Shown in pieces: positions 43,878-58,800 of a stretch of 64,000 bases of DNA (position 1 is its first letter; each line of letters starts with the position of its first letter). Under the pieces are notes generated by a model. That model searched no databases, was not told where the DNA came from, and saw only the letters and a list, made by a program, of their open reading frames with translations. Source of the stretch: Asterias rubens. Lineage: Eukaryota; Echinodermata; Asteroidea; Forcipulatida; Asteriidae. The position numbers and the translations under genes were made by a program. The DNA lies in the NCBI RefSeq assembly GCF_902459465.1, contig NC_047064.1, positions 13,286,160 to 13,350,159 on the forward strand, written 5' to 3'.

Positions 43878-46800
43878 GTAGAGTATTTTATAATGAAACT
43901 AAACCTGTGTCCATGGTTCGTGAAAAGCCCAAAGTTGGAAAACGTGTACAAAATCAAAGGGAGCTGTTGCAAAAAAGTTTTAGTACATAGGTTTACAAAC
44001 AAAATAGGGAAATTAGGTGGTCCATGGAACGGTTGCAGGCGTATGCCACTTGTGTGTGTAGCACACTGCACAGTCGACTAAAGTTTCCTTTGGGGCTCTG
44101 GACTGGGCCCAATTTCTTAGAGCTGCTAAGCACAAAAGTTTGCTTAGCATGAAATTTCTTCCTTGATAAACAGGATTACCATTTACCCACCAAATGTCCA
44201 CATGATTTTCAGGACAAGCAAACAACAGCTGAATACCAGTAACAAGAAAGAAACAAATGAAAATTTTGTAGGTAATCCTGTTTTTATCAAGGAAGAAATT
44301 TCATGCTTTAGAAGCAAATTTTTGTGCTAAGCAGCTCTATAATATTTGGCCCTGGGCATCAAGTGGCATTTTGGACATAGGACACCATGGCCTTGGTTTA
44401 CTCTGTTTAATTCCAGCCCATGTGGCTGAAAAGGTTTTGAATTAGTATACTGCCAACCCACCCTATGTACGATGTATTCATACAAAAGTGTCTGGGCAGC
44501 TGATATACAGAGCCAAAATCACAGAGCTAATAAAAGCCACCCCATAGAGCTTGTTGTGGTAACACAGTTCCATGTAATACGATGTCAAAGTGGTTTCTCG
44601 GATTGTATTATGATTCATTAGAGAGGTGCTCCACACGCAGGATGTGTCCAATATCCTGCCATCCAATCAAAAAGGGAGTTAAAAACAGCATGTTCCAATT
44701 GTGTCTCGCCCGGAGGCCATGCATGGACTAGTCCATTTCTTGCAGGTTCATTTACATAAAAAGTTCACAGTAAAGCCAATGTTTGAATCATTTTTAAAAC
44801 AGACCAATTATGATTGGCTGATTAGCGATTGATTAGTCCCCGATTGGTTTCTTGATCAATCACTGTTTGTATTTAATGTGTCAAGCAGGTCTAAATGTTC
44901 TCAGAGAGAACTTGAGGTTACTTGCCTCCAGTTAAGAGTCCATGCCGTAATTTTTTCTTCGATATTCTCTGGCAGAAACTTTGTTTTCCTCATCCGTGTA
45001 CTGTACAGCACATGTCAGGCCTGATACTTTATGGAGGCAACGAAGGCGATTGTTTCCGTTGCCCCTTGCCATTGCCTTGGTGCCCTTGAAATGCTCCAGT
45101 AGAAATTTACAATTTCCTCATAGGGTGCCCTTTGCCAAAGAGAAAATGCCTTTGTGCCCTTGCCCTTTTAAAAACGAAGCATACAGCCCTGACATGTGGT
45201 CCACACATGCAATAGGAATTAAACTTCTTACCCTAAAATTGTTTGAGTTGACAAAAGAAAATTTGACTAGAGCGGGATTTGAACCCGTGACATCCAGATT
45301 AAGGTATTGGCATTTAAATGTTGGCTATTTGGCATTGTAATTTTAAAATCTTGAAAGTGTCTCTTTGACTTTGTGAAATCTTAAAAGTGAGATGGCTTAC
45401 TTATAATACATAGTTCATGGGAACATTGTGTTTTTACTTGGGTAAGTGACACACACAGTGTGCATGTCACATGATCAAGTGCGCGCTGACTCTCTTTATG
45501 AATCCAGAAAAATGTGAAAGGTCATGACCTTTGTTGCCCTGATCATATTATGGTCTTAGTGCCCCTTCAAAATGTTCCCATAGAAAGATTTGTCAATGGA
45601 AGCACCCATTACAAAATGAAAATGGCCTTGCCCTCTCACAGATGAAAATCAAGGTCTAAAGGTATTTTCAGCCGTTGTGGGCATTTTGTTAAACCATTTC
45701 GATACAAGCCGTTTCCAGTCCCTATTGGCAACTTGACAAGCCATTTTCAGCCGCTATCGGAATTTTGATACAAGCCATTTTTATAAGCCATTCCCAGGTA
45801 CATGTACATGCCGTTTCAATTTAAGTAACTTTATCTTTAAGGGAATTTCGGAACAAGCAATTTCCAGTCGCTTTATTGCATTTTGATACAAGCCAATTTG
45901 AAGCCATTTTGATACAAGCCATTTTGATACAAGTTGATGGGCATTTGGGTACAATACAAGCCATAATTTTGAGCTGCTAGGCTAAAACACAAGTTATAAA
46001 ATTGTCTTTTTGTGACTTTCTTCATACTGGGGACCACTTAAGTGCCAAGTACTTTTTATGTACCTGTACAGCTGTACTGCAATTTGTTTGCAAATTCAAC
46101 TACTTGTAAAAATATGCAATGTATTGTATGTAAATGGCATGAAGTTGTACGGAATTAGCCATTATACGTTCATGATCATGATTGACATATTAACCATGTA
46201 TGGCCTACAGAGTAACATGAGCCTGATTAGAGATGCTACACTAGAAGTACACATATGGAGACCATGGTTACATGGTTACATGATCCTTCTATCACAATGA
46301 CAAGCGCTCATCAAACATCTGTGCAGATAGAAGAGTGTATAAACTGCATTGCTAATGAACTCAGTCCACATTGTACAATTAACAGTCAGCAGGTGAAAAA
46401 GATGGGCCATTTCATATGGGAATGATGTGTAGGCCTATACCTTTGGTTCTTGTAACCATTCATTTTTTGTCAATGCCATACAATCAAACTAACCCCTGTG
46501 AAAATTTCATTTCATAAGGTCATAGCGTTTTTGAGATATCGCAAACAATCTTGAGCAGCCATGTTCATGCAGGTTACGATAAGGTTAATATTTATTAACC
46601 ACAGCTCAGATATAAGGGTATTCCTTATATTGAATAATGCACAATCTGAGAAATGTAACACAGCTCAGATTCAAACTTGGGGAGGGGGAAAACTGATAAA
46701 CTGATATCCAAAATAACCACTTTAGTTTGAAGTGAAATGATTCCCAAAATGCTATAATGTAGGCCTATTCAATTGAAAGCTGCTACATACTTCTAACCAT

Positions 46801-49800
46801 GTTCTAACCAAGTAAGTTGTTTATTGCCATTCATTTTTAAGAGCGATTACCAAGGGTATACTTTCTAAGACTTACTAAGGCCTACATTTAATAACCTGTT
46901 GACTAGTTATCTAGGCTCAAAAAAAAAAAATGATATTTATAATCTCTATGGAGAAATACCTTTATATGTTCCACAAACCATGTCTTAATACACATGTACA
47001 CTGTACTCACCAGCGTTTAGTCCAAACCCAGCGTAGTAGGTACTCTGCCATGCCACCACTCTGAATGACAAACTTGTATCTCCACTTCTCAGCGACTTCC
47101 AAAGTAATCTCTTATAATTTCTACGCTTGATACTCTTCAAGGCAAGTCTGATTCACCCTTAATTATTTCCCCCTCACCTTTTCCCCCTCCGCCCATCAGG
47201 GCGGCTAATTTATGAACTGGAAAATAATTTTGCCCCCTTCCCCTTAAAGAAATGGTATCGCCTCCCTGTCCGTTCCCCGGGCCAGCAAGTTTGCCAGCTG
47301 CATTAATCGCTGTGGAAATCTCTGATTAGAAATAGTGAGGCAGACGCAACCCTCATTTAGAAACGAGAGCGTGATTTTTCTTGTTCGGCTCTTTTTTGAA
47401 AGTGCAGCCGATCCTATAGTTTTAGAAAGTGTTTTTTGGGGGGTAAAAACTGGAATGATGAATAAACCGGTGTTGCATGTGCACCCACAGACGGCTTTCA
47501 ATCGTGAAGTGAGAACTTTTAGTAATACTGCGATAAAATGGAACCGACCGGTGAGTTCTTAAAAAGCTTTGGCTCTGTATCCAGACAGTATTCTTGCTTG
47601 CTACATGTACTTCTACTGTAAAGTGTACGTTCATAGCCTTGCAACTAAAGTCATGAATTTTGTACCATACACAAAGTGCATGATTTGCAAAAGTTCTTTA
47701 AAAGTGATGGGGTGTGTATAGTAGTATACACATTGTGGACATCATGAGTACAAATTCCTTTTGATTGTATAGCATTTTATTACTTGTTATAAGTTTGTTG
47801 GCATGAACTTGATCAAGTTTGCTTTGTCAACAATGTTTACTGTTAATGTTCAATTCTGCCTTGCAATACACATTGTGAACTGTACAGTGTACAATGATGA
47901 TGAGCTCTGTACTTTTTTAGATTTTGCTGATAGAAATTGACTTGATTACTTTTTCAAATTTACCCTTCACATGATTAGACACATGGTGAAGGTGTCTAAA
48001 TTCAAACACTCTCTTTATATGAAAAGCATGTATACACATACTATTGTACACTTATAGTGTACTAAGTTGTCTCATAGTCAGACATTGTATCAGCATACGC
48101 TATACATACAGACATTGTATCAGTGATAACTTTACAGCGACCCATGCAAAACAAAAATTTGCGTAACTAAAACTTTCATTTCCCTGAAAATCCCTTCTCT
48201 AGTTTTGATTAATTCCAGTTCAGCACAGCTAAACCAACCAATGCTTTTTTTTAATCTGGTATTAATAGAGTACGTATACGTTTACTCTTTAAGTGTGTTT
48301 TAAAAAGGTTTTACAAGTCCATTTATGTAACATGTTATTTTTAGGCAAACTTGAATCCTCGATTTCAATAAGTCAGTCCTTTAGGCAACAAAGTGTGATC
48401 AATTTAAAAACCTCCATGCTCCATATTAAACCCTGTGTTATTGCGTTGTTATACATTAACTCTGCATAATTGCACTAATGTAAGCTCCGTGTCAATGTTG
48501 CTGGAAGATAAATTTTGTTTATCACTCGCAGGTTATGCCATGCCACAACAATGCAAACTCAATGTAATATTGGCTGGTAACCTGTTTCTGTTAAGCTGAT
48601 ACCATTCTGTGCTTAGCAAGATTGTGTGCTTACAGGATCTAGGAAATTTGCCCTGGTGGAACTCAAAGGCCGAGTTGATATTTGAAGCAGAAGCTCCGAG
48701 TTGATATTTGAAGCAGCAGCTAAAAATCAGCTAAACATTTTGTCAAATACTGCCAGCTGTGGGATTGTTGAGGTTATCACAAAACAAGTACTTTTTATTT
48801 GTATACTCTACATGTATGTCGATACTTGAATCCAACTTATGAGAAATTGTCATGGTTGATAACCAATCTAACACGTTTTTTCCATATTGTTGTTTAGGCT
48901 CGAGGGGCCAGTCGGATGGGCTTCGGGACAGACCTTCAAGACAAGACAGCGCACGACGCTATCCTCAAACTCAATGATCAGGAATACCGGCTGATGGAAG
49001 CGCTGAAGCGCGTCGTCCAACACAAGATCAAAGCGGACAAGGAGTACGCCACATCGCTGGGAGTAATCGGGACGTTAGCGAATAGATTCGAAGAGGATTC
49101 ACAGATAAACCACAAGGGAAATGTTGTGAAGGTGAGACTGTACAAAAAAAACTAAACATCCTGTTCGATTTTCAAGAACGTTAGCTTACTACAGGTTCAT
49201 ATCATTAAACAGCTTCCTGCTGAGTTTTCCTAAAAAATAAATTCCTGGGCCCTCGCACCGGATTAGATTCTGGAAGTCAGGAATCTTTTTTGTTTTCCCA
49301 CTAAGAATCTATTGTTGTCACCTTGAGTATAATCTGATCAAAGAAAACAACTGTGCCCAATGTCATCCCTCTGCTTACTGTTAAGCAAAACATTGGCACT
49401 TACGGAAGTACATGTTGGAAATTCCGCGTTTGCGCCTAGCGTATGTGGATGGTTAGTAGAGAACTTGTCCTGGTACACGCGCACAATTAGAGCCATTCAT
49501 CGTTCATATACAGCTAGGGAAAAATTTGTCTCTTGCACAGTAAGCGTAGAATGGTGATGTCCTCGCAGAGTTCAGTTGTAAGCAGAGCAATTTAAAAGGG
49601 CCCTGTTCTCAAACAATAATCATCAATGGCATGCTCTACTTGCCTCCTTTACTGAAAATGTCCTGTCGTTAGGACTCGTCTTATCTCGAGTTATGACGAG
49701 TAACTCGTCCTAACTTAGGATTAATCTTAATGTCTGCATGCTACAGTGCAGGGTTAGGACTTGTCCTAAGTCCTAAGATTAGTCTTAAGTAAGGAAGAGT

Positions 49801-52800
49801 TTTGTGAAATCGGCGGCTGGGCCCTCCCGCCAGTTAAAATCTGGAATTCCCAAAAATATTGTTAGAATCCATTGTTGTCAGAGTGACAATGACTCTAGTT
49901 TAACCGCTGTAAGAAAACAACTGTTCTCAACCGATAGTCCAGTAACGGCATGCTGGAATCTCGGACTTGCTGCCTATGCTGAATGCAATCATGGCAGCCT
50001 ATTGATCCTGTAATCCATGTTTGTTTGACCAAAGGCCAAAGGGGTGTCATAACTTGGTGTCATGGTCGAGTGGCTTAAAAGTCCCTGCCTGTAAGAATGT
50101 ACCAAGTGGTGATTCATGGGTTATCAGATCTTCTTCTAAAAAATTAGAGTGATACACCATCATACCAAACGAATAAATCCCAAATTTTAGTTTGCTGACG
50201 CTTTCGGTTTTGGAGTTATCAGTTATCAAAGTTTCGGCCTAAAAGCCTTCCTGAAACGAAAAGTACACTCATCCCAACAAAAGTAAAACATTTTTTGAAA
50301 CCTCCAGTTGGGCTCATAACAAAAGTAAAAAAAAAAATTTGGGATCTCGTTGGCGCGTCATGTTACGCGCACCTGAACCTTTGACGAACAGTGCCCTCGT
50401 GCCATTTTCAACGCCTCATAACTCAACGCGCCTATAAGATCCCATGAATTAAACATGTTCACGTGAAAGAGCTTGCATCCCTTAAACAAATTGAAGTGCA
50501 AAGTGCGTGGGATCTCGTTGGCGCAGAGAAATAATAGAGGTCAAAGTTCAAATTTTACCAATATATTGCGTTTTCGCACCTCCGTAACCTTGCGCGCCAA
50601 CAACAAAAAGTTGTTTTATGGCAACCGGGTGTTGGAACAGTTTTCATCTAATGACAAATGAAAAAAGAATCTTGGGATCTCTGCAACTTAAACTAACACC
50701 ATTTGCAAAAAAACAAGTCCAATCTATATCTGGACCAAAATTTGTTTTGGAGACCCATCCCTTCATGGTTTGCCACCATTTTGAAATTGGGGGATATTTC
50801 TCACTTTCTGTTGCCACAGCAATGCATAAGTATAGGCATGTCTTGTGAACTTTTGATCTGTAATATTTGTTAGCGCCACTCAAATCCCATTTGGTTTTTG
50901 CTTTTTATGTGTTGCTGAGTATCTACATGTATATAATCATAAAACGCAGACATTTTAATGGGATCATATTGGCGCATGGATTTCTAGGCGACGTAAAATC
51001 ACCCGAAATAGGCAGTAGTGTAGTTTCACATGACCTTTGACCTTTGTTATATTGGTGGGCCAACATGATCCCAATCAAAAAATCCCTTTAAAAAAATCTG
51101 TTGACATGCAAGTTGCAGAGATCCCAAGATTCTTTTTTCATTTGTCATTAGATGAAAACTGTTCCAATACCCGGTTATCATTAAAAACCGAAAGCGTCAG
51201 CAAACTAAAATTTTGGATTTATTCGTTTGGTATGATGGTGTATCACTCTAATTTTGTAGAAGAAGATCTGCGAACCCATGAATCACACCCCCCCCCCCCC
51301 TAATTTGGTACATTCTTACAGGCAGGGACTCTTAAAGCATCTAGTTCAAGTTCTGGTGGTTGAGTCATCGGAGCTTGGGTTCGAATCCCGGTCATGAGAC
51401 TTGTGTCTATGAGCATGAAGCTTTACTATTATATGCTTCTCTTCACCTAGGGGTATTAATGGGTACTAAAACTTATTTTGGTCACAAAAAGTGCCTCTTC
51501 ATGAAACTCAAAACGCAGAATAGTCGTTTTTGTATCCTGTGCGAGCGCTATGTAATACAATTTTTAAATGACAAATGTGAGTTTAAAAAAAGTATAATGA
51601 TTTAGCTTGGGGAAAATATTAATGTCACTTCAAAATACATAAAATCACCTATTTGCCTAAATGTGTGAGTTATTAAAGATTGCCTCTTTATAAAAACAGT
51701 GCCAATTTGTATGATATAAGCGATATCGCAATTTTACATATTAGCATGAATCAAATTATTAGGTAAACTCCTTGATTTATTCCTTTTTGAAGACGTGGAG
51801 CACTATAATCAAGGAAACAGAGGCGGTCAGTAAGCTCATCAGACAACACGCTGACGAGATGAGCACAGCCATTGTAGACAGACTAAGCATGATGATCAAA
51901 GATAAGATGGAGTTGAAGAAACAGTACATCCATGAGAGAACCAAGATTGACACGGACTACATGAAGGTAAAATTTTAACAATTTTGTGCGGTAAGAACAG
52001 TGGAAGTTTGTTGCAGGGATGCAAATACAATTACATGTTAAACATTGTACAATATTGTTGCACGCTGTATTAACAGGATCCATGGTGTTTTGTACACCCA
52101 AGGTGGCAAATGGCACCCAGGGTTGGCCAGGGGTGCCATTTGCCCCCGAGGGGGACAAAACCTATGGACCCTGCACAGCGTGCAACAATAGTTTTGTTAT
52201 ACCGTGGTAACGCATTCCTCTTCTGTGAAGTGTGTTGTTGTCATGTTCAAACATTATTATGCCATAGTTTAATTGATGGTTTAATAATAATAATACCGAA
52301 GTCTTACATGTAATTGCGCACATATCTACCAAACAAGGTACTCAAGGCGCTGAGTATATATACAAACTTTCAGAATGATAGGTTATCGCAGTAACGTCCG
52401 TCGATGTCAGTTTTTTTATTATTATTATTATTTATTTGACCTCAACAGTACAAGTACAGAAAATACAAAAAGGCAACAATGTAAGGGGAAAAACCCATGA
52501 CAGAAACGACAACGCTAAAAAACATTATGAGTAAACAAAAAATGAAAATAAATGAAACATAAATAAATAAGTTAATTAATTACACACATAAGTTAATTAA
52601 TTAAAAACAATCAGTCAATCAATAAATAATTCAACAAATAAATAAGTGAATAAATAAACAAGTAAATAAGCAAGTAAACAAACCAGCGAAAAATAAAATA
52701 AAATAAATAAATAAATAAATAAACAAACAGAAAAGAAAGTAAATAAATAAATAAGTAAATAAGGAAATAAGAAAAAAGAAGGGGATGAAGCCAACTAAAA

Positions 52801-55800
52801 ACAGTTCTTTAAAAAAAATGAAGACGGACAGTTTAATAAGGTTTACATTTACTGATTTTTGTCTTGATCCTCCGCGCTTAAAATTGCCCTGCCATTTTCA
52901 CTTTTTGTTCTCTTTTTTTTTCTACCCACGAAGAAAGACGTGATTTCGTTGCAGTTCTCGCTAGGCGAAGAGTGGAGAACGCCCACTCCCCGCATGACAC
53001 CTTGATGCATGCTCCAGTTTACTGTATTAGTTTGTTTGCACACAAAGGTACCATTATGTGGCTAGAACTCAAACAGTTCTCCTCGTACAGCATTATGTTC
53101 TACACTGTTAGTGCACAGTCTGGCTCCGTTGTGTTTTATTGCTTGTTGAATAAGGGGATGGCTAAGTGTCTTGCTTAAGGACACAAGTGTCCGGCTGGGG
53201 ACAAGCAGACGAACAGTTGTTAAAATAAAAAACAATTCTTCATTGTTCCATCAAACCTGGGCCTGTTTCTAATTGTACAAAGCGCTGGAAATTGACCATC
53301 GGTTTACCCTCTGCGATGTGCGTCTTGTGTATCATTAGCCATGTACTAAATGCGTCTTTGTATCACATCACGTGATTGGTTCTCAACCATAAAACTTCAC
53401 AATCTGTAACCGTGGTATTACAATGTATTTTGGAAACCCTTCTTCTTGGCGTACATTTGTGTATTTCACTGAACTTGTGTTGTCATGTTGTCTTTTACAG
53501 GTACAGCACATTGTTATTATTATTTTTTATTTTACATGAACATTATACAAAAAACACCCCAAAAGCAATGAAGTAGGGCATATGCCAGGAATAAAAAAAT
53601 GTTTTTACCTGCTTTGACACGTTACTAGTTTTGTGAACATGCGTTTTTTGATGACATTGATTAAAGCTACATGTACACGTAACGTATACTGATGATTAGG
53701 CCCTAATTGCCTGTACAGTGTACAATGTATGGACGATGTCACCTGTGACATCACATGTTTACAAAAGAGCCACAGAGCCTGGACTTCCTGCAGGCATGAT
53801 TTGTTACACAGCTCAATGGAAGAAATCATAAAATCTTATATTTTATGGAGATTGCACTGTCTAATTCTTATCAACTTTTGATATGATGTATGGGGGCACA
53901 TCTCAAAACTTAACCAGCTTTACTTTCATAACTCTTGGTTTTATGTGGAAATTATGACACAAAATGTCAACTTTCCCTTAGTGTAGTATCTTGCCTGCCA
54001 GAATACTGTAGGAATGTACATTTACAAGGTCACACTTATTGTAAACAAGGTTCACATGGTCTATACATGCAGTGTATACAACAGGAAACAGCATAAAGTC
54101 TTTCCTTTATCTACCATCTTGTTTTTCTAAAAATAGCCTAGTTGTTATGTTTTTGTTAGGAACCTTAAACCACTTACAAGTGTTTCAACAAGTGAAAAGA
54201 CATGTACATGTACAGGCACACTGAAAATAATTGTATGCACTGACTGGTCGCTAGCTAGTGGTTTAGAAAAACAGTTGTAGACGAAAAGAAAAAAATCACT
54301 CAACCATACAGAATGGGGAAGAGGACTCTAGAGGGTGCTATTGTGACCTTTTTTTCTGTAAAAATAAAAATGTCCTTTTGGTGAATTTCTCTAAAATTTC
54401 ATTCAAAAGATCCATGGACATGATGGAAAAGGCAGGTAATTTTTTTTCTGTCCACTTTTTTTTCAAATTTGGGGTTGATTGAAACCAAATAGAGAACAAA
54501 TAATCCCTAAACATCAAATTGATAGTCAACTCTAATTAGTTTCAGAAAGCCTGCATGTCTTTCAAATTGTTTCACTAAAATACTCAGCTGGTAGAGTGCC
54601 AGCACATTAATCCGAAGTTCGAACGTTCAATCTTAAATTTGCCAATGGTACGTATATGTAGGGTGGAAGAATCACAACAGTTTACCCTGCCTTTAAAAAG
54701 GTTACAACTATAATTGTTGTTATGAACACTGTTTAAAGCCATTGGACCCTTTCGGTACAGAAAAAAACAAAAAAAGTTCACAGATTTACAATAAATAATT
54801 TACAGGGTTTACAGAAGGTAATGTTGAAAGACTTCTCTTGAAATATTAGTCCATGAAATGCTTTACTTTTTGAGAAAACGGTAAAACAATATAAATTCTC
54901 GTTAGCGAGAATTACAGATTTATTTTAAACACATGTCATGACACGGCGAAATGCGCGGAAACAAGAGTGGGTTTTCCCGTTTTTTTCTCCCGACTCCGAT
55001 GACCGATTGAGCCTAAATTTTCACAGGTTTGTTGTTTTATGTATAAGTTGTGATACACGAAGTGTGGGACTTGGACAATACTGTTTACCGAAAGTGTATA
55101 ATGGCTTTAAGCATGGAGCAGTTTACTGTTTAGTTTGGGAGTACATGTACAGACAGATTTGCACTTGTAAACCAAAAACTACCCTCATAAAGTTTTCATC
55201 ATTTCTGAAAATGGACTTACTTGAAAAAACTAGTTTGTATGACAAGTGCATGGTACCCTTTTAATTTATTGCGTTTTCTATCACACCACTAAATATACAA
55301 GGAAACACATGGTGTGGAATGATTTCCTTTCACAATGTTTACTCAACTTTATCTAATAGCAAATAAAATGGTTGGTGGGAATTCTGATGAACATGCAAAA
55401 GATAAACGTGTACATGTATGTGCAAACGTGTACATTGTACAAACCACCACTGAACTAGGTAGCCTACATGTTTGGTACAAATATCCCGAACAGAAAATAA
55501 AATTTCCGGAGAATTTGTTTTTAGTGAAGCTGTTTTGTTTTTAGAATTTTAAACAGCCAATAAAGGATGATCTCAATACTTTTACTACATGTATTACCTT
55601 TTTATGGCCAAATATACATTGTACATATATGTAGATACTGGTTAATAACCATTTTACTCTGAAAGTCTGCATTAAGTAATAAATAACTTGAGTCAAAAAT
55701 GCACCCAGCTGCGCGGCTTTTTCAGTCGAGAGTCAAAACGGCTTTTCTGTTATAATGACCCCTTGACGCCAGTGACGATTTTCCCCATATTGGGTTTGAA

Positions 55801-58800
55801 CAAAGTTCTCCAGCTTTGGCAAACTGAGGGCGCTATTTTCCACATCAAATAGCTGCCACTGACATCACGATTCCTTTGTCGCACCGGTTTGTTTGACCCG
55901 GCGTTCTTCAGAAATTTGGCTTGGAGCGTTCTGGAGAAAAACCCTTTTTTACCATGTTTTAACGTGGTGAGGTAAGAGACTTATATTTTGTGTATGTTTC
56001 CTATGGACTGCAGCTATTAGAAAATTTGAGATCATCCTTTATTAGCTGTTTAATGAAAGATCACCAAATCACCACCTACTGATCATGGGCCTTTAACAGA
56101 CTGGAACAGTTTGGCGGTCTTAACCGTCTTGTATTTGTTTTAAAATAACAATACCTCACTGTGAAATATCTTGAAGAAAAATTAAAAAAACTTTTTTCCT
56201 CGCAACTTCCTTCTGTTCAATTTGTACCTCATTCTGATTCAAAACATCTCAGTACAGCAAAATGAATGAAGATGGAAGTGAAAATTGAAAAAAATTCTAT
56301 TTGAAAAATTGTCAGGTCGGTAGCCAGCCTGCTGAACCTCTTTAATTAAATCACATTCTCTACAGTACACAGAATTCATCACTGCAATAATCTTGCTGAA
56401 AGTTTGTATAATACTCAGCCCCTTGAGTACCTTGTTTGGTAGATATGTGCACTTTATAAGACTTTGATATTAAACTATTATTACATACCCATGATACATG
56501 TCGTTCCCAATTGAATAGTGAATGTTTTTACAAGTGTACGCAGTGTACATTACATTTTGTGTCTGACGCCATACACTAGTTGTATTAAATTTGATAGGTT
56601 TTGCTTCACCAGTCATGTCAGTTCCTAAAATCATTACTCAGGATTTCACAGACATCCCATGTTCCTTGTTTATATCCTAGGCAAATTACATGACAATCTA
56701 CACTTTCAGTTTCACTTTCATCATGAGCTAAACAATAATGTGAAAAAGTGAAGCACTGACATGTTGTTAAAGACACTGAACACTTTGGTGATTGTCAAAG
56801 ACCAGTCTTCTCACTTGGTGCATCTCAACATATGCATAAACTAACAAACCTGTGAAAATTTGAGCTCAATTGGTCGTCGAAGTTGTGAGTGTTAATGAAA
56901 GAAAAAAATACCTTGTCACACAAAGTTGCGTGCTTTCAGATGCTTGATTTCGAGACCTCAAATCCTAAATCTGAGGTCTCGAAATCAAATTCGCGGAAAA
57001 TTACTTCTTTCTCGAAAACTACGTCACTTCAGAGGGAGCCGTTTCTCACAATGTTTTATACCATCAACCTCTCCCTATTACTCGTTACCTAGTAAGGTTT
57101 TATGCTAATAATTATTTTGAGTAATTACCAATAGTGTCCACTGCCTGTAAACCTTTGGTTTTTGGAACCGGTCTATTGTTTTAATCCCATACTGTAAAAC
57201 GACATTGTGTAACATGAACAAAAGTTCATATCAAAAGCTTCTCTTTTTCCTGTAGGTAGCCCAGAAAATCGGGAACAAATAGACTACACATTGAACGTAT
57301 GTCCGTGGGCAGGAAGAATCTGAGAACCATTATTACTGACAGTAACGCTTCTCAGATTCCAATTTTGGGGCATAAAATCGAATGTCTTTCTACATTAGGC
57401 CTATAACTTTGTTTTCTTTGGTTGTTTGCCTGTGTTGTGCTTGTCCCTTGTCTTTCAGTTTGGATGTGTGAACATTTAGTGGGTCTGTGTGCCTGTTTGG
57501 GGTTTCCTTTTTGCACTTATGTGTTTGTGCAATGCAGGTAATAAGATTAAATAAAAAAATAACCACATTACTTCAAATAGAAATGTTTCACAAAATACTT
57601 GATACCATAAGCTGGTGTTCATGTATAGGCTTCTGACACACACTTTGTATTGCCATACATTTTAAGAGTGGTTACCAGTTACCAATCCTAAAAACCATGT
57701 AAAGCGTTGTTGAACAATGTAAATTATGAGTACACTTGTGTCAAGATGACATACAGATGGCTAGATGGCAATTGATGGGAAACTATAATGAGGAAACTGT
57801 CAAAGGTGTGATGAAGCTCTGAAGGTCTTCTTGTTACTTGACACTGTACAGATCTACTGATGCCTGTTTGTTTTAGGAGTTATACTACAGGAATTGGTTG
57901 CTATGTACACATGTACAATATGTACATTTGCGTAGTACATTTCGCTTGGCGCAGGACTATGCATAATGTCAAGTTGTTAACTTGTATAGGTTTCACATTG
58001 CCTTTGCATGTTTTTGGAGTTCCTGGTAAAATGAGTTAAGAGCATGTATGAATCAAGAGTGGTCTCGAAAGTAATTGTTGGCAGAAAGGAGAATTCAGTT
58101 TCTAAGAAATTCATTTACTTCTGGATTTTGATTCATTTTTTAAAAGTAATACAAATTCTTTGTTTCATGGCCTTTTGAGTATAAAATTGAAATTAATGAC
58201 CTTTTAGCACTGACCATAATGGTACACGTTTTGGTTATTAGAATTTGCGGATTAATTGAAGAAAAGTTTACTATCGGGACTTGAACCTGGGTCTTCCGTA
58301 TAAATGTGCTGGTGTATTACCAATGTGTTACATGTATCTAGCCCTACATTTGTACGTGCTGGCCTTCTCCCTATACAGTCAATTTGTTCGCGGTCATCAG
58401 AAGCCTTTCAACCTCTAACTGCTGTATTTAAATCTAGGGGTCACAACCAAGTTTACGATAATAGGGAATTATTCGTACAAACTGCTTACAGTAGTTGGTC
58501 TCAATTCTGTGTCGCATCCAACCAATTGTTGGCCTGTGCAAGATATGAAAATGCCAACTTTCAAAGATTGCACTCAACACATGTCATCAATCTTATCCTT
58601 TCAAATATTCATGGGATAGAAAATTTTCACAAAAAAATCTTGTAGACAGGACAAAACACTTTCCATTCAGGTTTATTAGTTTGTTTTGGGAAGTTATGTT
58701 TTTGAAGATGTCCTACACGTAAGGTATACAATATGTGCACACAATATTTTAAATGGCTATGACTATATTATGCTATCATTTAATTTTCACATGTCCATGC

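Larger units (their letters stand above)
43878..48897 (+). other. FER: FER intron 1 (5.0 kb)
   Basis: Holds a family C element (44105-44353), the dispersed repeat at 45020-45200, a degenerate satellite (45665-45975), a possible minus-strand exon-like stretch (47011-47111), a possible alternative FER first exon (to 47550) and a family C fragment (48570-48655). Otherwise AT-rich and empty. Confidence 0.7.
49132..51792 (+). other. FER: FER intron 2 (2.7 kb)
   Basis: Contains a family C-like remnant (about 49250-49600), a family D element (49666-49814) and the large foldback at 50047-51345, followed by a SINE-like head (51350-51420). No gene. Confidence 0.7.

Noticed and set aside
46058..46300. 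80-codon open frame in FER intron 1
   Set aside because: AT-rich intronic sequence, no recognised domain, no splice context.
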